Assembly: GCF_000164135.1 (NCBI RefSeq)
Contig: NZ_GG770554.1
Location: 432,698-496,697, forward strand
Source: Mycobacterium parascrofulaceum ATCC BAA-614
Lineage (GTDB): Bacteria; Actinomycetota; Actinomycetes; Mycobacteriales; Mycobacteriaceae
Length of the DNA stretch: 64,000 nucleotides
Direction of reading: 5' to 3'
Part shown: positions 30,455 through 41,597 of the stretch, one piece after another
Layout: each line of letters starts with the position of its first letter
How positions within the stretch are numbered: position 1 is the first letter of the stretch
Translations under genes and position numbers: made by a program
The notes under the pieces: generated by a model
What the model saw: the letters and a program-made list of their open reading frames with translations, nothing else
What the model was told of the DNA's origin: nothing
The model's database searches: none

Positions 30455-31055
30455 GCCGCTCGGACGTCGTCGCGCCGAGCGTCGAGCTGGTCCGGGAGCG
30501 ATTGGCGGACACGATCGCGGTCAAGCAACAGATGCTGTCGGGCGAGATCGCCGAGCAGACGGTCGAGGTCGCGCGACTGATGATCGAGTCGCTGCGCTCC
30601 GGCGGCAAGGTGATCTTCTTCGGCAACGGCGGATCGGCGCAAGACGCGGGGCATCTGGCCGCGGAGCTGATGGGCCGCTTCGCCTTCGACCGCCCGGGCC
30701 TGGCCGCCATCAGCCTGCCGGACGCCACGGCGGCGATGACGGCGATTGGCAACGACTACTCCTACGACGAGGTGTTCGCCCGCCAGGTGCTCGCCGCCGG
30801 TCGTGCGGGCGATGTCGTGGTCGGCCTCACCACGTCGGGCAACTCACCGAACGTCGTCCGCGCGCTCGAGGCGGCCGCCGATGCCGGGATGAAGACCGTG
30901 GCGCTCACCGGCGAGCGCGGCGGGAAGGTGGCCGACGTCGCCGAGTTCTGCATCCGGGTGCCCAGCGACAACACCGGCCGGGTCCAGGAGGCGTGCCTGC
31001 ATCTGGGGCACTCGGTCTGCGAGATGGTCGAAGCGGCCCTGTTCCCCCGGCCCTG

Positions 31056-31056
<1 letters not shown>
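30442..31056 (+). CDS. gmhA: Sedoheptulose-7-phosphate isomerase (GmhA)
   Basis: The 204-residue SIS-domain protein isomerises sedoheptulose-7-phosphate to D-glycero-D-manno-heptose-7-phosphate. Signatures are KVIFFGNGGSAQDAGHLAAEL (about residues 53-73) with sugar-phosphate binding Gly/Ser, ISLPDATAAMTAIGNDYSYDEVF, and VVGLTTSGNSPNVVRAL. Two ATGs overlap the hddA end; the one at 30442 has AAGGGA upstream. The C-terminal HLGHSVCEMVE helix is conserved in GmhA. Confidence 0.93.
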
Positions 31057-33597
<2,541 letters not shown>

Positions 33598-33602
33598 GCC
33601 CT

Positions 33603-34310
33603 GTGCCGCGAACGGGCATGCCGCCGTTGCGGATTGGCCCCGTGACAGCAACCGCGCTGGCCATGCTGGTGGCGGGCTGCGCGCATGCGCCCGCACCCGC
33701 GCCCGCACCGGCGACAACGAGGGTGCCGGCGCCCACGGCGATCAACCCCGCCAACGTCAAGCGGGTGGTCCGCGAGCTGCCGCCGGGTTACGAGGCGAGC
33801 ACCGGCATTCCCGATGCGGCGTCGCCGAGGGTGATCTGGGGCCTCGCGCCCGGCGCGTCGGGCAGCAAGGCCAGGCCGCCGCAATGCGCGATGCTCGCCG
33901 ACCCCGGCAACGGCCGCGGCCGGTCGGCGCAGGGCGTGACCGGGTCGGGCAGCGGCGGCATCGTCGACGCGGTGGTGGTGGCGTTGCCCGGGCCGGTGGA
34001 CCTGCCCGGCGACGTCGTCGCCGCGTGCGGCAAGTGGACGATGACCGCCGGGCGCGCCACCGCGCGCGTGCACCTCACTAATTCCCCGCACATCGATGGC
34101 GCCCAAACCGTCGGGATGGTGGCCGACATCACGTCGTCCGTCGAGTCGGGCACCGAGATCGATTCCCGCACATACACGTTCATCGCCTACCTGGGCGATT
34201 ACTACGCGTTCACGACGCTGACCAACGATCCGGGTTCGGTGGTGCCCGCGCTGCCGCCGCAGTTCGCCGCCGATCTGCTCGTCAAAACGGTGTCCACGTT
34301 GCGCGGCTGA
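33603..34310 (+). CDS. DUF5642-type lipoprotein (Rv0999-like)
   Basis: The 235-residue protein has a lipoprotein signal, PLRIGPVTATALAMLVAGCAHAPAPAPAP (lipobox VAGC), a Pro/Ala linker and a soluble domain with INPANVKRVVRELPPGYEAS and SPHIDGAQTVGMVADITSS. It lies 5 bp after the acetyltransferase gene, as Rv0999 does after Rv0998. The next gene is a paralogue of the same domain. Function unknown. Confidence 0.75.
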   Translation: MPRTGMPPLRIGPVTATALAMLVAGCAHAPAPAPAPATTRVPAPTAINPANVKRVVRELPPGYEASTGIPDAASPRVIWGLAPGASGSKARPPQCAMLADPGNGRGRSAQGVTGSGSGGIVDAVVVALPGPVDLPGDVVAACGKWTMTAGRATARVHLTNSPHIDGAQTVGMVADITSSVESGTEIDSRTYTFIAYLGDYYAFTTLTNDPGSVVPALPPQFAADLLVKTVSTLRG

Positions 34311-34320
34311 CGCATCGGTC

Positions 34321-34992
34321 TTGGGTAGATTGGCCACGGTGTTCAAGGTGGCGGTCACGGTCGCGGCGGTGGGCGTGCTCGCCGGCTGCTCGTCGGGGGC
34401 GGGCGACTCCGCGAAGGTCGACATCAAGAAGGTCTCCGACGTGAAGTCGAGCTTCGGCCCCGACTTCAAGGTCACCGACATCGGTGAACGGGGGATCGAC
34501 CCGAAGGTGCTATCCGGCCGCAAGCTCCCCGAGGGGCTGACGTTCGACCCCGCCCACTGCGCGAAATCGGCGATGGGTCCCGAGATGCCGCCGGACCTGC
34601 AGGGCAACATGGCCGCCGTCTCCGCCGAGGGCAAGGGCAACCGATTCGTCGTCATCGCCGTGGAGACCTCAAAAGCCCTGCCGCTCAACGACCCCGGCAA
34701 GGACTGCGCCAAGGTGGCGTTCTCCGGACCGCAGTTGCGCGGCGGCATCGAGGTGGTCGACGCGCCGCAGATCGACGGAACCCACACGCTGGGGGTGCAC
34801 CGCGTCCTGCAGGCGCTGGTCGCGGGGGGCCCGCGCACCGGCGAACTCTACGACTATTCCGCCCAATTCGGCGATTACCAGGTGATCGTCACCGCCAATC
34901 CGCTGGTGATTCCCGGGCAGCCGGTCGCGCCGGTCGACACGCAACGGGCCCGCGACTTGCTCGTCAGCGCGGTCAAGGCGGTCCGCAGCTAG
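34321..34992 (+). CDS. Second DUF5642-type lipoprotein (tandem paralogue)
   Basis: The 223-residue protein has the signal FKVAVTVAAVGVLAGCSSG (lipobox LAGC). Its domain shares KVDIKKVSDVKSSFGPDFKV, FDPAHCAKSA, PQIDGTHTLGVHRVL and a closing RARDLLVSAVKAV with the preceding lipoprotein, so the pair arose by duplication. TTG 34321 is used; GTG 34339 would shorten the signal by 6 residues. Confidence 0.72.
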   Translation: MGRLATVFKVAVTVAAVGVLAGCSSGAGDSAKVDIKKVSDVKSSFGPDFKVTDIGERGIDPKVLSGRKLPEGLTFDPAHCAKSAMGPEMPPDLQGNMAAVSAEGKGNRFVVIAVETSKALPLNDPGKDCAKVAFSGPQLRGGIEVVDAPQIDGTHTLGVHRVLQALVAGGPRTGELYDYSAQFGDYQVIVTANPLVIPGQPVAPVDTQRARDLLVSAVKAVRS

Positions 34993-35615
34993 CGCACGCC
35001 GCGGGGACGGAACTGGATGCTGATGCGCGGGCCCACCGGCGCCGACGTCTTGGGGACGGCGTGCTCCCAGGTGCGCTGGCACGATCCGCCCATCACCAGC
35101 AGGTCGCCGTGGGCCTGCGGCAGCCGCAAAGACGGCCCCCTAGAAAGGCGTGCGCGGCGCCGCATCGCGAACGTGCGGGTGGCGCCCAGGCTGACGATCG
35201 CCACCATGGTGTCCTCGGAGCTGCCGCGGCCGATGGTGTCGCCGTGCCAGGCGACGCTGTCGGAGCCGTCGCGGTAGCAACACAATCCGACCGTGGTGAA
35301 CGGCTCGCCGAGTTCGCCCGCGTAGATGTCGTTGAGCCGCCGCCGCAGCCGCCCCAGCAGCGGATGGGGCGGCTCGTCGATGGTGAGATCGTGAAAGCTC
35401 ACCAGCCGGGGCACGTCGACCACCCGGTCATACATCTGGCGGCGTTCCTCACGCCAGGGCACGTCGGACAGGAGGGCCTCGAGCAGGTCGTCGGCGGCCG
35501 TCAGCCAGCCCGCCCGGATTTCGATAAAGGCGCCGTCGCCGAGTTGCCTGCGCTCGGTGTGCTGGAACAGGGAGCCTTGTACCGCCATCTCCACGGCGGC
35601 CAGTCTATCGCACAT
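34989..35615 (-). CDS. AlkB-like 2-oxoglutarate/Fe(II) dioxygenase (Rv1000c-like)
   Basis: The protein (208 residues from ATG 35615; ATG 35588 is equally possible) has the AlkB iron triad: SVAWHGDTIGRG (His-x-Asp), QRTWEHAVPKT (distal His) and the 2-oxoglutarate-binding Arg in RISIQFRPR. AlkB enzymes remove alkyl groups from damaged nucleic acid bases by oxidation. The gene is convergent with the lipoprotein gene (4-bp overlap) and divergent from arcA, exactly as Rv1000c/Rv1001. Confidence 0.88.
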   Translation of the reverse strand: MCDRLAAVEMAVQGSLFQHTERRQLGDGAFIEIRAGWLTAADDLLEALLSDVPWREERRQMYDRVVDVPRLVSFHDLTIDEPPHPLLGRLRRRLNDIYAGELGEPFTTVGLCCYRDGSDSVAWHGDTIGRGSSEDTMVAIVSLGATRTFAMRRRARLSRGPSLRLPQAHGDLLVMGGSCQRTWEHAVPKTSAPVGPRISIQFRPRGVR

Positions 35616-35664
35616 CCGTTCGATGAAGAGCTGACCGGCCGGGCGAACGGCTACCGTTTCCCCT

Positions 35665-36876
35665 GTGGGTGCGGTTGAGCTGGCGACCAATTCCGAGGTG
35701 GGGACGTTGCGGGTGGTGATCCTGCACCGGCCCGGCGGCGAGTTGCGGCGGCTCAACCCACGCAACATGGACCAACTGCTGTTCGACGGGTTGCCCTGGG
35801 TGGCCCGCGCGCAGGACGAACACGACCGGTTCGCCGAGCTGCTGCGGTCCCGCGGCGTAGAGGTGCTGCTGCTGGCGGACCTGCTGGCCGAGGCGCTGAC
35901 CCACAGCGGGGCCGCGCGGATGCAGGGCGTCGCCGCCGCCGTCGACGCGCGCCGGCTCGGAGTGCCGCTGGCGCAAGCGCTTTCGGCCTACCTGCGCGGG
36001 CTCGACGCGGGCAGGCTGGCCCAGGTGCTGATGGCCGGCATGACGTTCAACGAGCTGCCCGCCGACATCCGGACCGACGTGTCGCTGGTGCTGCGCATGC
36101 ACCACGGCGGCGACTTCGTCATCGAGCCGCTGCCCAACCTGGTGTTCACCCGCGACTCGTCGATATGGATCGGCCCGCGGGTGGTCATCCCCACGCTCGC
36201 GTTGCGCGCCCGGGCGCGCGAGGCGTCGCTGACCGATCTCGTCTACGCCCACCATCCGCGGTTCACCGGGGTGCGGCGCGCCTACGAGTCGCGCACCGCC
36301 CCCGTCGAGGGCGGCGACGTGCTGCTGCTCGCCCCCGGGGTGGTCGCGGTCGGGGTGGGGGAGCGCACCACCCCGGCGGGCGCGGAAGCCTTGGCCCGCA
36401 GCCTCTTTGACGACGACCTCGCGCACAAGGTGCTGGCGGTGCCGATCGCCCAGCGGCGCGCGCAGATGCACCTGGACACGGTGTGCACGATGGTCGACAC
36501 CGACACGGTGGTGATGTACGCCAATGTCGTCGACACGCTCTCGGCGTTCACGATCGAGCGCACACCCGACGGCGTGGCCATCAGCGACGAGGCGCCGTTT
36601 TTGGAGGCCGCCGCCAAGGCGATGGAGATCGACCGGCTGCGTGTCATCGACACCGGGCTGGACCCCGTCATCGCCGAACGCGAGCAGTGGGACGACGGCA
36701 ACAACACGCTGGCGCTGGCGCCCGGCGTCGTCGTCGCCTACGAGCGCAACGCGCAGACCAACGCCCGCCTGCAGGACGCGGGCATCGAGGTGCTGACCAT
36801 CGCGGGATCCGAACTGGGCACCGGCCGCGGCGGCCCCCGCTGCATGTCGTGTCCCGTCGCCCGCGACCCGCTGTAG
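35665..36876 (+). CDS. arcA: Arginine deiminase
   Basis: ArcA converts arginine to citrulline and ammonia. The 403-residue protein begins at GTG 35665 and has the family's catalytic landmarks: [10 protein letters not shown] (Asp), [16 protein letters not shown] (Glu and Asp), [15 protein letters not shown] (His) and [18 protein letters not shown] with the nucleophilic Cys near the C-terminus. No arcB/arcC follow, so it probably serves arginine catabolism or acid resistance alone, as in M. tuberculosis. Confidence 0.95.
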   Translation: MGAVELATNSEVGTLRVVILHRPGGELRRLNPRNMDQLLFDGLPWVARAQDEHDRFAELLRSRGVEVLLLADLLAEALTHSGAARMQGVAAAVDARRLGVPLAQALSAYLRGLDAGRLAQVLMAGMTFNELPADIRTDVSLVLRMHHGGDFVIEPLPNLVFTRDSSIWIGPRVVIPTLALRARAREASLTDLVYAHHPRFTGVRRAYESRTAPVEGGDVLLLAPGVVAVGVGERTTPAGAEALARSLFDDDLAHKVLAVPIAQRRAQMHLDTVCTMVDTDTVVMYANVVDTLSAFTIERTPDGVAISDEAPFLEAAAKAMEIDRLRVIDTGLDPVIAEREQWDDGNNTLALAPGVVVAYERNAQTNARLQDAGIEVLTIAGSELGTGRGGPRCMSCPVARDPL

Positions 36877-36882
36877 CCGGTG

Positions 36883-36946
36883 CGCCGAGATTGCCGCCAT
36901 GGTCGTCGCTGCGGGCCGAACCACAACCCTCACGGCAATCTCGGCG
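36883..36946. terminator. Inverted repeat between arcA and the AbiEi/DUF559-like gene
   Basis: CGCCGAGATTGCCG (36883-36896) and CGGCAATCTCGGCG (36933-36946) are perfect complements separated by 36 bases. The structure follows the arcA stop by 6 bp and overlaps the stop of the convergent gene, so it can serve as a two-way terminator. The right arm is also the end of a longer direct repeat found again at 37844-37873. Confidence 0.5.
36917..36946 (+). repeat. 30-bp direct repeat, left copy
   Basis: This copy starts CGAACCACAACCCTCACGGC and ends AATCTCGGCG. It differs from the right copy (37844-37873) at one base only. The two copies sit 927 bp apart and enclose the AbiEi/DUF559-like gene. Confidence 0.85.
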
Positions 36947-37778
36947 ACGAGCGGAGGGCCAGCGCCTCGCGGGCCCGTTGCACGATGACGCGGGGGCGGT
37001 CCTCGTTGATGACCCTGATCACGATCCAGCCGAGGCTTCCCACGGTCTCGGCCCGGCGAATGTCTTTCACGTACTGCCTGCGATCGGTGCGATGCTGTTC
37101 GCCGTCGTACTCCAGCGCCACCATCGGCTCTTCCCATCCCATGTCCAGGTAGGCGACGAGGCGCCCGTCGGTCACTCTGATCTGTGTGGTGGGCCGCGGC
37201 AAACCGGCGTCGATCAACACGAGGCGCAGCCAGCTTTCCTTCGGCGACTGCGCACCTCCGTCCATCAGGGACAGGGCGGTTCGGCATCGCCGGACGTTCC
37301 GGACACCCTTGTTGCGGGCGAAGATCGTTGCCACGTCAGCCGGGCGCAGGCCGGTCGCGGCCGACAGCGCATCGAGGTAGGTGACCGCGAGGCGGCGCGG
37401 CAAATGGCGCCCCAGATCGAACGCCGTGCGCACCGGATTGGTGACCGGTAGCCCGGCGAGTTCGACGACATCCTCCGCGCCGACGCGCTCGCGGCGGACG
37501 ATGATCCCGGGTGGTGGATGGTTGAAGGGTCCGATGATCTCGATGGGCGTTTTGTCGTCGACCCATTTCGCCCCGTGCAGCGCGGCGGCCGCCCGGCCGG
37601 CGATGATCGCCCGCCTGCCCGACCACAGCCAGGCCGCCCGGATGTTGTCATGAAGCGACCGGGGCGCGTTCTTCGGTAGATACACGTCGCGATGGATTCG
37701 CCGGTAGCGCCATCGCAATTGACCGCGCGTCAGTGAACCGTCCGCTACCGCTTCGCTCCCGACGAAGGCCCCCGCCAC
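36930..37778 (-). CDS. AbiEi/DUF559-like protein (Vsr-type endonuclease fold)
   Basis: The protein (282 residues from GTG 37778) has an N-terminal winged helix as in AbiEi-type proteins (SLTRGQLRWRYRRIHRDVYLPKNAPRSLHDNIRAAWL), a central AbiEi-like region (GRAAAALHGAKWV, PVTNPVRTAFDLGRHLPR) and a C-terminal Vsr/DUF559-like nuclease fold (SPKESWLRLVLIDAGLPRP, then YLDMGWEEPMVALEYDGEQHR). The E...D...E-x-D-x-x-x-H pattern is consistent with an active nuclease. M. tuberculosis lacks a gene at this point (arcA and pmt are nearly adjacent), and 30-bp repeats flank it. The start codon is uncertain. Confidence 0.75.
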   Translation of the reverse strand: MAGAFVGSEAVADGSLTRGQLRWRYRRIHRDVYLPKNAPRSLHDNIRAAWLWSGRRAIIAGRAAAALHGAKWVDDKTPIEIIGPFNHPPPGIIVRRERVGAEDVVELAGLPVTNPVRTAFDLGRHLPRRLAVTYLDALSAATGLRPADVATIFARNKGVRNVRRCRTALSLMDGGAQSPKESWLRLVLIDAGLPRPTTQIRVTDGRLVAYLDMGWEEPMVALEYDGEQHRTDRRQYVKDIRRAETVGSLGWIVIRVINEDRPRVIVQRAREALALRSSPRLP

Positions 37779-37843
37779 GCGCTCATCATGAACGCGACCA
37801 CCGATGGCGCGTCCACTTTGCCGCCAGGGTTGTGGACAGCGCG

Positions 37844-37873
37844 CGAACCGCAACCCTCACGGCAATCTCGGCG
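37844..37873 (+). repeat. 30-bp direct repeat, right copy
   Basis: This copy starts CGAACCGCAACCCTCACGGC and matches 29 of 30 bases of the left copy. It lies 9 bp from the pmt stop codon, so with the left copy it exactly brackets the inserted gene. Confidence 0.85.
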
Positions 37874-37881
37874 CCAAGAGG

Positions 37882-39456
37882 CTAGCGCCAGCTGGGCAAC
37901 CAGATCTCCATGTCCCAGGTCTGCTGCGAGATCGGCAGACCGGTCAGCACCGGGAACAGCCAGGCGAAGTTGGTCAGCACCAACGCCACGTAGCAGCACA
38001 CCGCGATCAGCCCCAGCGTGCGGCGTTCGGGGCCGGCGCCGGAGGCGGGGGCGCGGTTCGGCGGGTACAGGATGTCCCCACAGATGAGCGCCAGCCCCAT
38101 CACCAAGAACGGCGCCATCGTGGCCGCGTAGAAGAAATACATCTGCCGGTCGATGTCGGCGAACCAGGGCAGCCACCCCGCGCAGTAACCGGTCAGCACC
38201 ACCGCGTAACGCCAGTCGCGGCGGACGAACGCGCGCCAGCAGGCGTAGAGCAGCACCGGCACCGCCAGCCACCACATGGCCGGCGTGCCCACCAGCATCT
38301 CGGCCTTGACGCACGACTGCGCGCCGCACCCGGGGACGTTCTGCTGGTCGATCGCGTAGAGCACCGGCCGCAACGACATCGGCCAGCTCCACGGCTTGGA
38401 CTCCCACGGGTGGTGGTTGCCGGCGGCGTTCGTCAGGCTCTTGTGGAAGTCGAAAGCCTTCACGGTGTAGTGCCACAGCGAGCGAACGGCGTCGGGCAGC
38501 GGGACCACCGAACGCGGGCCGATCGACTGGCCGACCTCGTGTCGATCGATCGCCGTCTCGGACGCGAACCACGGCGCGTAACTGGCCAGGTACACCGCGC
38601 ACGGCATGAGTACCAGCGCGTAGGCGGTGGGGATCATGTCACGCCGCAACACCCCGGCCCAGGGCCGTGGCACCTGATACTGGCGCCGGGCCGCGACGTC
38701 GAAGGCCAGCGACATCGCGCCGAAGAAGACGACGAAATACAGCCCGGACCACTTTGTCCCGCAAGCCAATCCGAGCAGGATGCCGGCCAGGAAGCGCCAC
38801 CAGCGCACCCCCAGCCGCGGGCCCCACACCGTCTCGGCGGCGCGCCCCTCGAGCAGCGCGACGTGCATGCGCCGGCGCACCTGATCCCGGTCGACGATGA
38901 GCGCGCCGAACGCCGCGACCACGAAGAAGGTGAGGATGCCGTCGAGCAGCGCGGTCCGCGCGGTGACGAAGCTGACGCCGTCGCAGATCACCAGCACGCC
39001 GGCGATGGCGCCGACCAGCGTGGAGCGGCTGATCCGCCGGACGGTCCGCATCACCAGCACCACGAGCACGACGCCCAGCAGCGCGCCGGTGAACCGCCAG
39101 CCGACCCCGTTGTAGCCGAAGATCGCCTCACCGACCGCGATCAGCTGTTTGCCGACCGGCGGATGGACCACCAGGCCGAACCCGGGGTTGTCTTCCACCC
39201 CATGGTTGTGCAGCGCCTGCCAGGCCTGGGGCGCGTAATGCTTCTCGTCGAACACCGGCGTGCCGGCGTCGGTCGGCGAGCCCAGGTTCAGGAACCGGGT
39301 GATGGTCGCCAGCACGGCGATCACGCCCGTCACGACCCAGCCGCGAATCTGGTCGGTCGGCCCGAAGTCGGCCACCGGAACCATCGGTCCCGGGCTGACG
39401 ACGGGCACGACGCGCTCCTGGCCGGCGACCGGGGCTTCGCGGGGCGGGGCGGACAT
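37882..39456 (-). CDS. pmt: Dolichyl-phosphate-mannose-protein O-mannosyltransferase (Rv1002c)
   Basis: The 524-residue integral membrane protein transfers mannose from polyprenyl-phosphomannose to Ser/Thr of secreted proteins. It has the GT39 start GSPTDAGTPVFDEKHYAPQAW (catalytic Asp-Glu in the first external loop, about residues 60-75), VVHPPVGKQLIAVGE, and about eleven membrane helices including a conserved GTKWSGLYFVVFFG segment and YFFYAATMAPFLVMGLAL near the end. The start is ATG 39456, divergent from rsmI with a 25-bp gap. Essential for protein glycosylation in M. tuberculosis. Confidence 0.95.
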   Translation of the reverse strand: MSAPPREAPVAGQERVVPVVSPGPMVPVADFGPTDQIRGWVVTGVIAVLATITRFLNLGSPTDAGTPVFDEKHYAPQAWQALHNHGVEDNPGFGLVVHPPVGKQLIAVGEAIFGYNGVGWRFTGALLGVVLVVLVMRTVRRISRSTLVGAIAGVLVICDGVSFVTARTALLDGILTFFVVAAFGALIVDRDQVRRRMHVALLEGRAAETVWGPRLGVRWWRFLAGILLGLACGTKWSGLYFVVFFGAMSLAFDVAARRQYQVPRPWAGVLRRDMIPTAYALVLMPCAVYLASYAPWFASETAIDRHEVGQSIGPRSVVPLPDAVRSLWHYTVKAFDFHKSLTNAAGNHHPWESKPWSWPMSLRPVLYAIDQQNVPGCGAQSCVKAEMLVGTPAMWWLAVPVLLYACWRAFVRRDWRYAVVLTGYCAGWLPWFADIDRQMYFFYAATMAPFLVMGLALICGDILYPPNRAPASGAGPERRTLGLIAVCCYVALVLTNFAWLFPVLTGLPISQQTWDMEIWLPSWR

Positions 39457-39481
39457 CGGTGTCGATCGTAGGCTGTGCGTC

Positions 39482-40315
39482 ATGACCACTGGCCGCCTGT
39501 TGCTGGGCGCGACCCCCCTGGGCCAGCCGTCAGACGCCTCGCCCCGCCTGATCGACGCCCTCGCCCACGCCGACGTGGTGGCGGCCGAGGACACCCGGCG
39601 GGTGCGGACTCTGTCGAAAGCGCTGGACGTGGCGATCACCGGCCGGGTGATCAGCCTGTTCGACCGGGTGGAGGCGGCCCGGGTCGACCCGCTGATCACC
39701 GCGCTGGAGGCCGGCGCGACGGTGCTGGTGGTCAGCGACGCCGGGATGCCCCTGATCAGCGACCCCGGCTACCGGCTGGTCGCGGCCTGCGTGGCGGCCG
39801 GCCTCCCGCTGACCTGCCTTCCCGGCCCGTCGGCGGTGATGACCGCGCTGGCGGTGTCCGGCCTGCCGGCGGAAAAGTTCTGCTTCGAGGGTTTCGCCCC
39901 GCGCAAGAAGGCGGCGCGGCGGGCCTGGCTGGATTCGCTGGCCGACGAGCGGCGCACCTGCGTGTTCTTCGAGTCGCCGCGCCGGTTGGCCGCCTGCCTG
40001 CACGACGCCGTCGACCAGCTCGGCGGCGCCCGCCGCGCGGCCGTCTGCCGGGAACTGACCAAGGTCCACGAGGAGGTGGTGCGCGGGTCGCTGGACGAGC
40101 TGGCGGCGTGGGCGGACGACGGGGTGCTCGGCGAGATCACCGTCGTGCTGGCCGGCGCGACGCCGCGCGCGGACCTGCCGTCGCTGGTGGCGCGGGTCGA
40201 GGAGCTGGTCGCCGAGGGTGCGCGCGTCAAGGACGCCTGCGGCGAGGTGGCCGGCGCGAATCCGGGGGTGCGGTCGCGTCAGCTCTACGACGCGGTGCTG
40301 CGGTCGCGCCGCTGA
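39482..40315 (+). CDS. rsmI: 16S rRNA (cytidine1402-2'-O)-methyltransferase RsmI
   Basis: RsmI methylates the ribose of C1402 in 16S rRNA. The 277-residue protein has the tetrapyrrole-methylase fold: LLGATPLGQPSDASPRLIDAL (about 6-26), VAAEDTRRVRTL, SDAGMPLISDPGYRLVAACV (about 84-103), LPGPSAVMTALAVSGLPAEKFCFEGF and FFESPRRL. It begins at ATG 39482 just after the divergent pmt start and is convergent with pabB, with a 3-bp gap. Confidence 0.95.
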   Translation: MTTGRLLLGATPLGQPSDASPRLIDALAHADVVAAEDTRRVRTLSKALDVAITGRVISLFDRVEAARVDPLITALEAGATVLVVSDAGMPLISDPGYRLVAACVAAGLPLTCLPGPSAVMTALAVSGLPAEKFCFEGFAPRKKAARRAWLDSLADERRTCVFFESPRRLAACLHDAVDQLGGARRAAVCRELTKVHEEVVRGSLDELAAWADDGVLGEITVVLAGATPRADLPSLVARVEELVAEGARVKDACGEVAGANPGVRSRQLYDAVLRSRR

Positions 40316-40318
40316 CCC

Positions 40319-41569
40319 TCAGCGCGCCGAGAACGCGGCCGCGATGCGTGGCTGTCCGACGATGGGAGACGCCTTGTGCAGGCATTCGGCCCATTCGGCG
40401 TCGGGATCGGAATCGGCCGTGATCCCTCCGCCGACACCCAGCACGGCGCCGCCCGCGGCGTCGAACTCGACCGTGCGGATCGCGACGTTCAGTTCGCATC
40501 CCGCCACCGGGGAAGCCAGACCGATTGTCCCGCAATATATTCCGCGACGATGCGGCTCCCACTGCGAAAGCAGTTGGCGGGCGCGGTGTTTGGGTGTCCC
40601 GGTGACGGACGCGGGCGGGAAGGCGGCGTCCAGCAACGCCGACGTCGGCAGTTCGGTGCGAACCCGCGCCGACACGGTGGACACCAGGTGCCACACGCCC
40701 GGGGCGCGCCGCACCACCAGTAGCTCGGGCACGGTGACGGTGCCGACGATCGCCACCCGGCCGAGGTCGTTGCGCACCAGGTCGACGATCATGATGTTCT
40801 CGGCCACCTCTTTCGCCGATGCCCGCAACGCCGACGGCCACGCGTCCAGGGGCAGGGTGCCCTTGATCGGGCTGGACGTCACCAGCGCGCCGCGCCGCCG
40901 CAGGAACAGTTCGGGGGACAGCGACGCCACCGCGCCCCACGGCCCGGCGAGGTAGGCCGCGCGCGCCGGGGAGGTGCGGGCGATGCCGTCGGCGAAGAAA
41001 TCCAGCGGGGCACCGGTGACCGCCCCGGTGAAGTGCGTGCAGACGCACGCCTGGTAGACCTCCCCCGCGCGGATGGCCTCGAGGCAGTTCAGCACCCCCG
41101 CCCGGTGAGCCGCCCGGTCGGCGGTGCCCCAGTCGATGCGGCAGTCGCGCGCCGGCGGCGCCGTGGCCAGCGCGGCGGCCAGCCAGTCCGGCATCGGCGC
41201 GCCGGACAGGCTTTCGTACCACCACCGGCCGTCCCGGTCGCGCCGCAGGACGCAGTCCGTCCACCCGCCCGCGGCTTCCGGGATCCGGTTGGGCCGGCCG
41301 TCGGCGCCGGGATCGGGATAGGACAGGTAACCGATCCAGCCGCCGCCCACCGCCGGCGAGTCGGCCGGTTGCGCGCCCAGCGGCACCGCGAAGGCGGCGC
41401 CGGGATCGACCGGCTGCGCCGCCACGCTCGGGGCGATCACCGCCAGCGCGCCGAACCAGTCGCCGGTCAGCGCGGCCGGCGGCGGCAGCCCGAGGCGTGC
41501 CGTGGCGTCGCCCACGGCACGCAGCACCGCGGGTGCGGCGCCGAGGTCGCCGAGCCGGTCGATACGCAC
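40319..41569 (-). CDS. pabB: Aminodeoxychorismate synthase component I
   Basis: PabB makes aminodeoxychorismate for folate synthesis. The 416-residue protein has the chorismate-binding fold: ASLSPELFLRRRG, SSPIKGTLPLDA (the KGT motif), ENIMIVDLVRNDLGRV, FPPASVTGTPKHRA and RGIYCGTIGLASP. The GTG start at 41569 gives MRIDRLGDLG. In M. tuberculosis a further gene (Rv1004c) separates rsmI and pabB; it is absent here. Confidence 0.93.
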   Translation of the reverse strand: MRIDRLGDLGAAPAVLRAVGDATARLGLPPPAALTGDWFGALAVIAPSVAAQPVDPGAAFAVPLGAQPADSPAVGGGWIGYLSYPDPGADGRPNRIPEAAGGWTDCVLRRDRDGRWWYESLSGAPMPDWLAAALATAPPARDCRIDWGTADRAAHRAGVLNCLEAIRAGEVYQACVCTHFTGAVTGAPLDFFADGIARTSPARAAYLAGPWGAVASLSPELFLRRRGALVTSSPIKGTLPLDAWPSALRASAKEVAENIMIVDLVRNDLGRVAIVGTVTVPELLVVRRAPGVWHLVSTVSARVRTELPTSALLDAAFPPASVTGTPKHRARQLLSQWEPHRRGIYCGTIGLASPVAGCELNVAIRTVEFDAAGGAVLGVGGGITADSDPDAEWAECLHKASPIVGQPRIAAAFSAR

Positions 41570-41597
41570 CGCCCTAGCTTGACAGAAGGGCGGTCGG

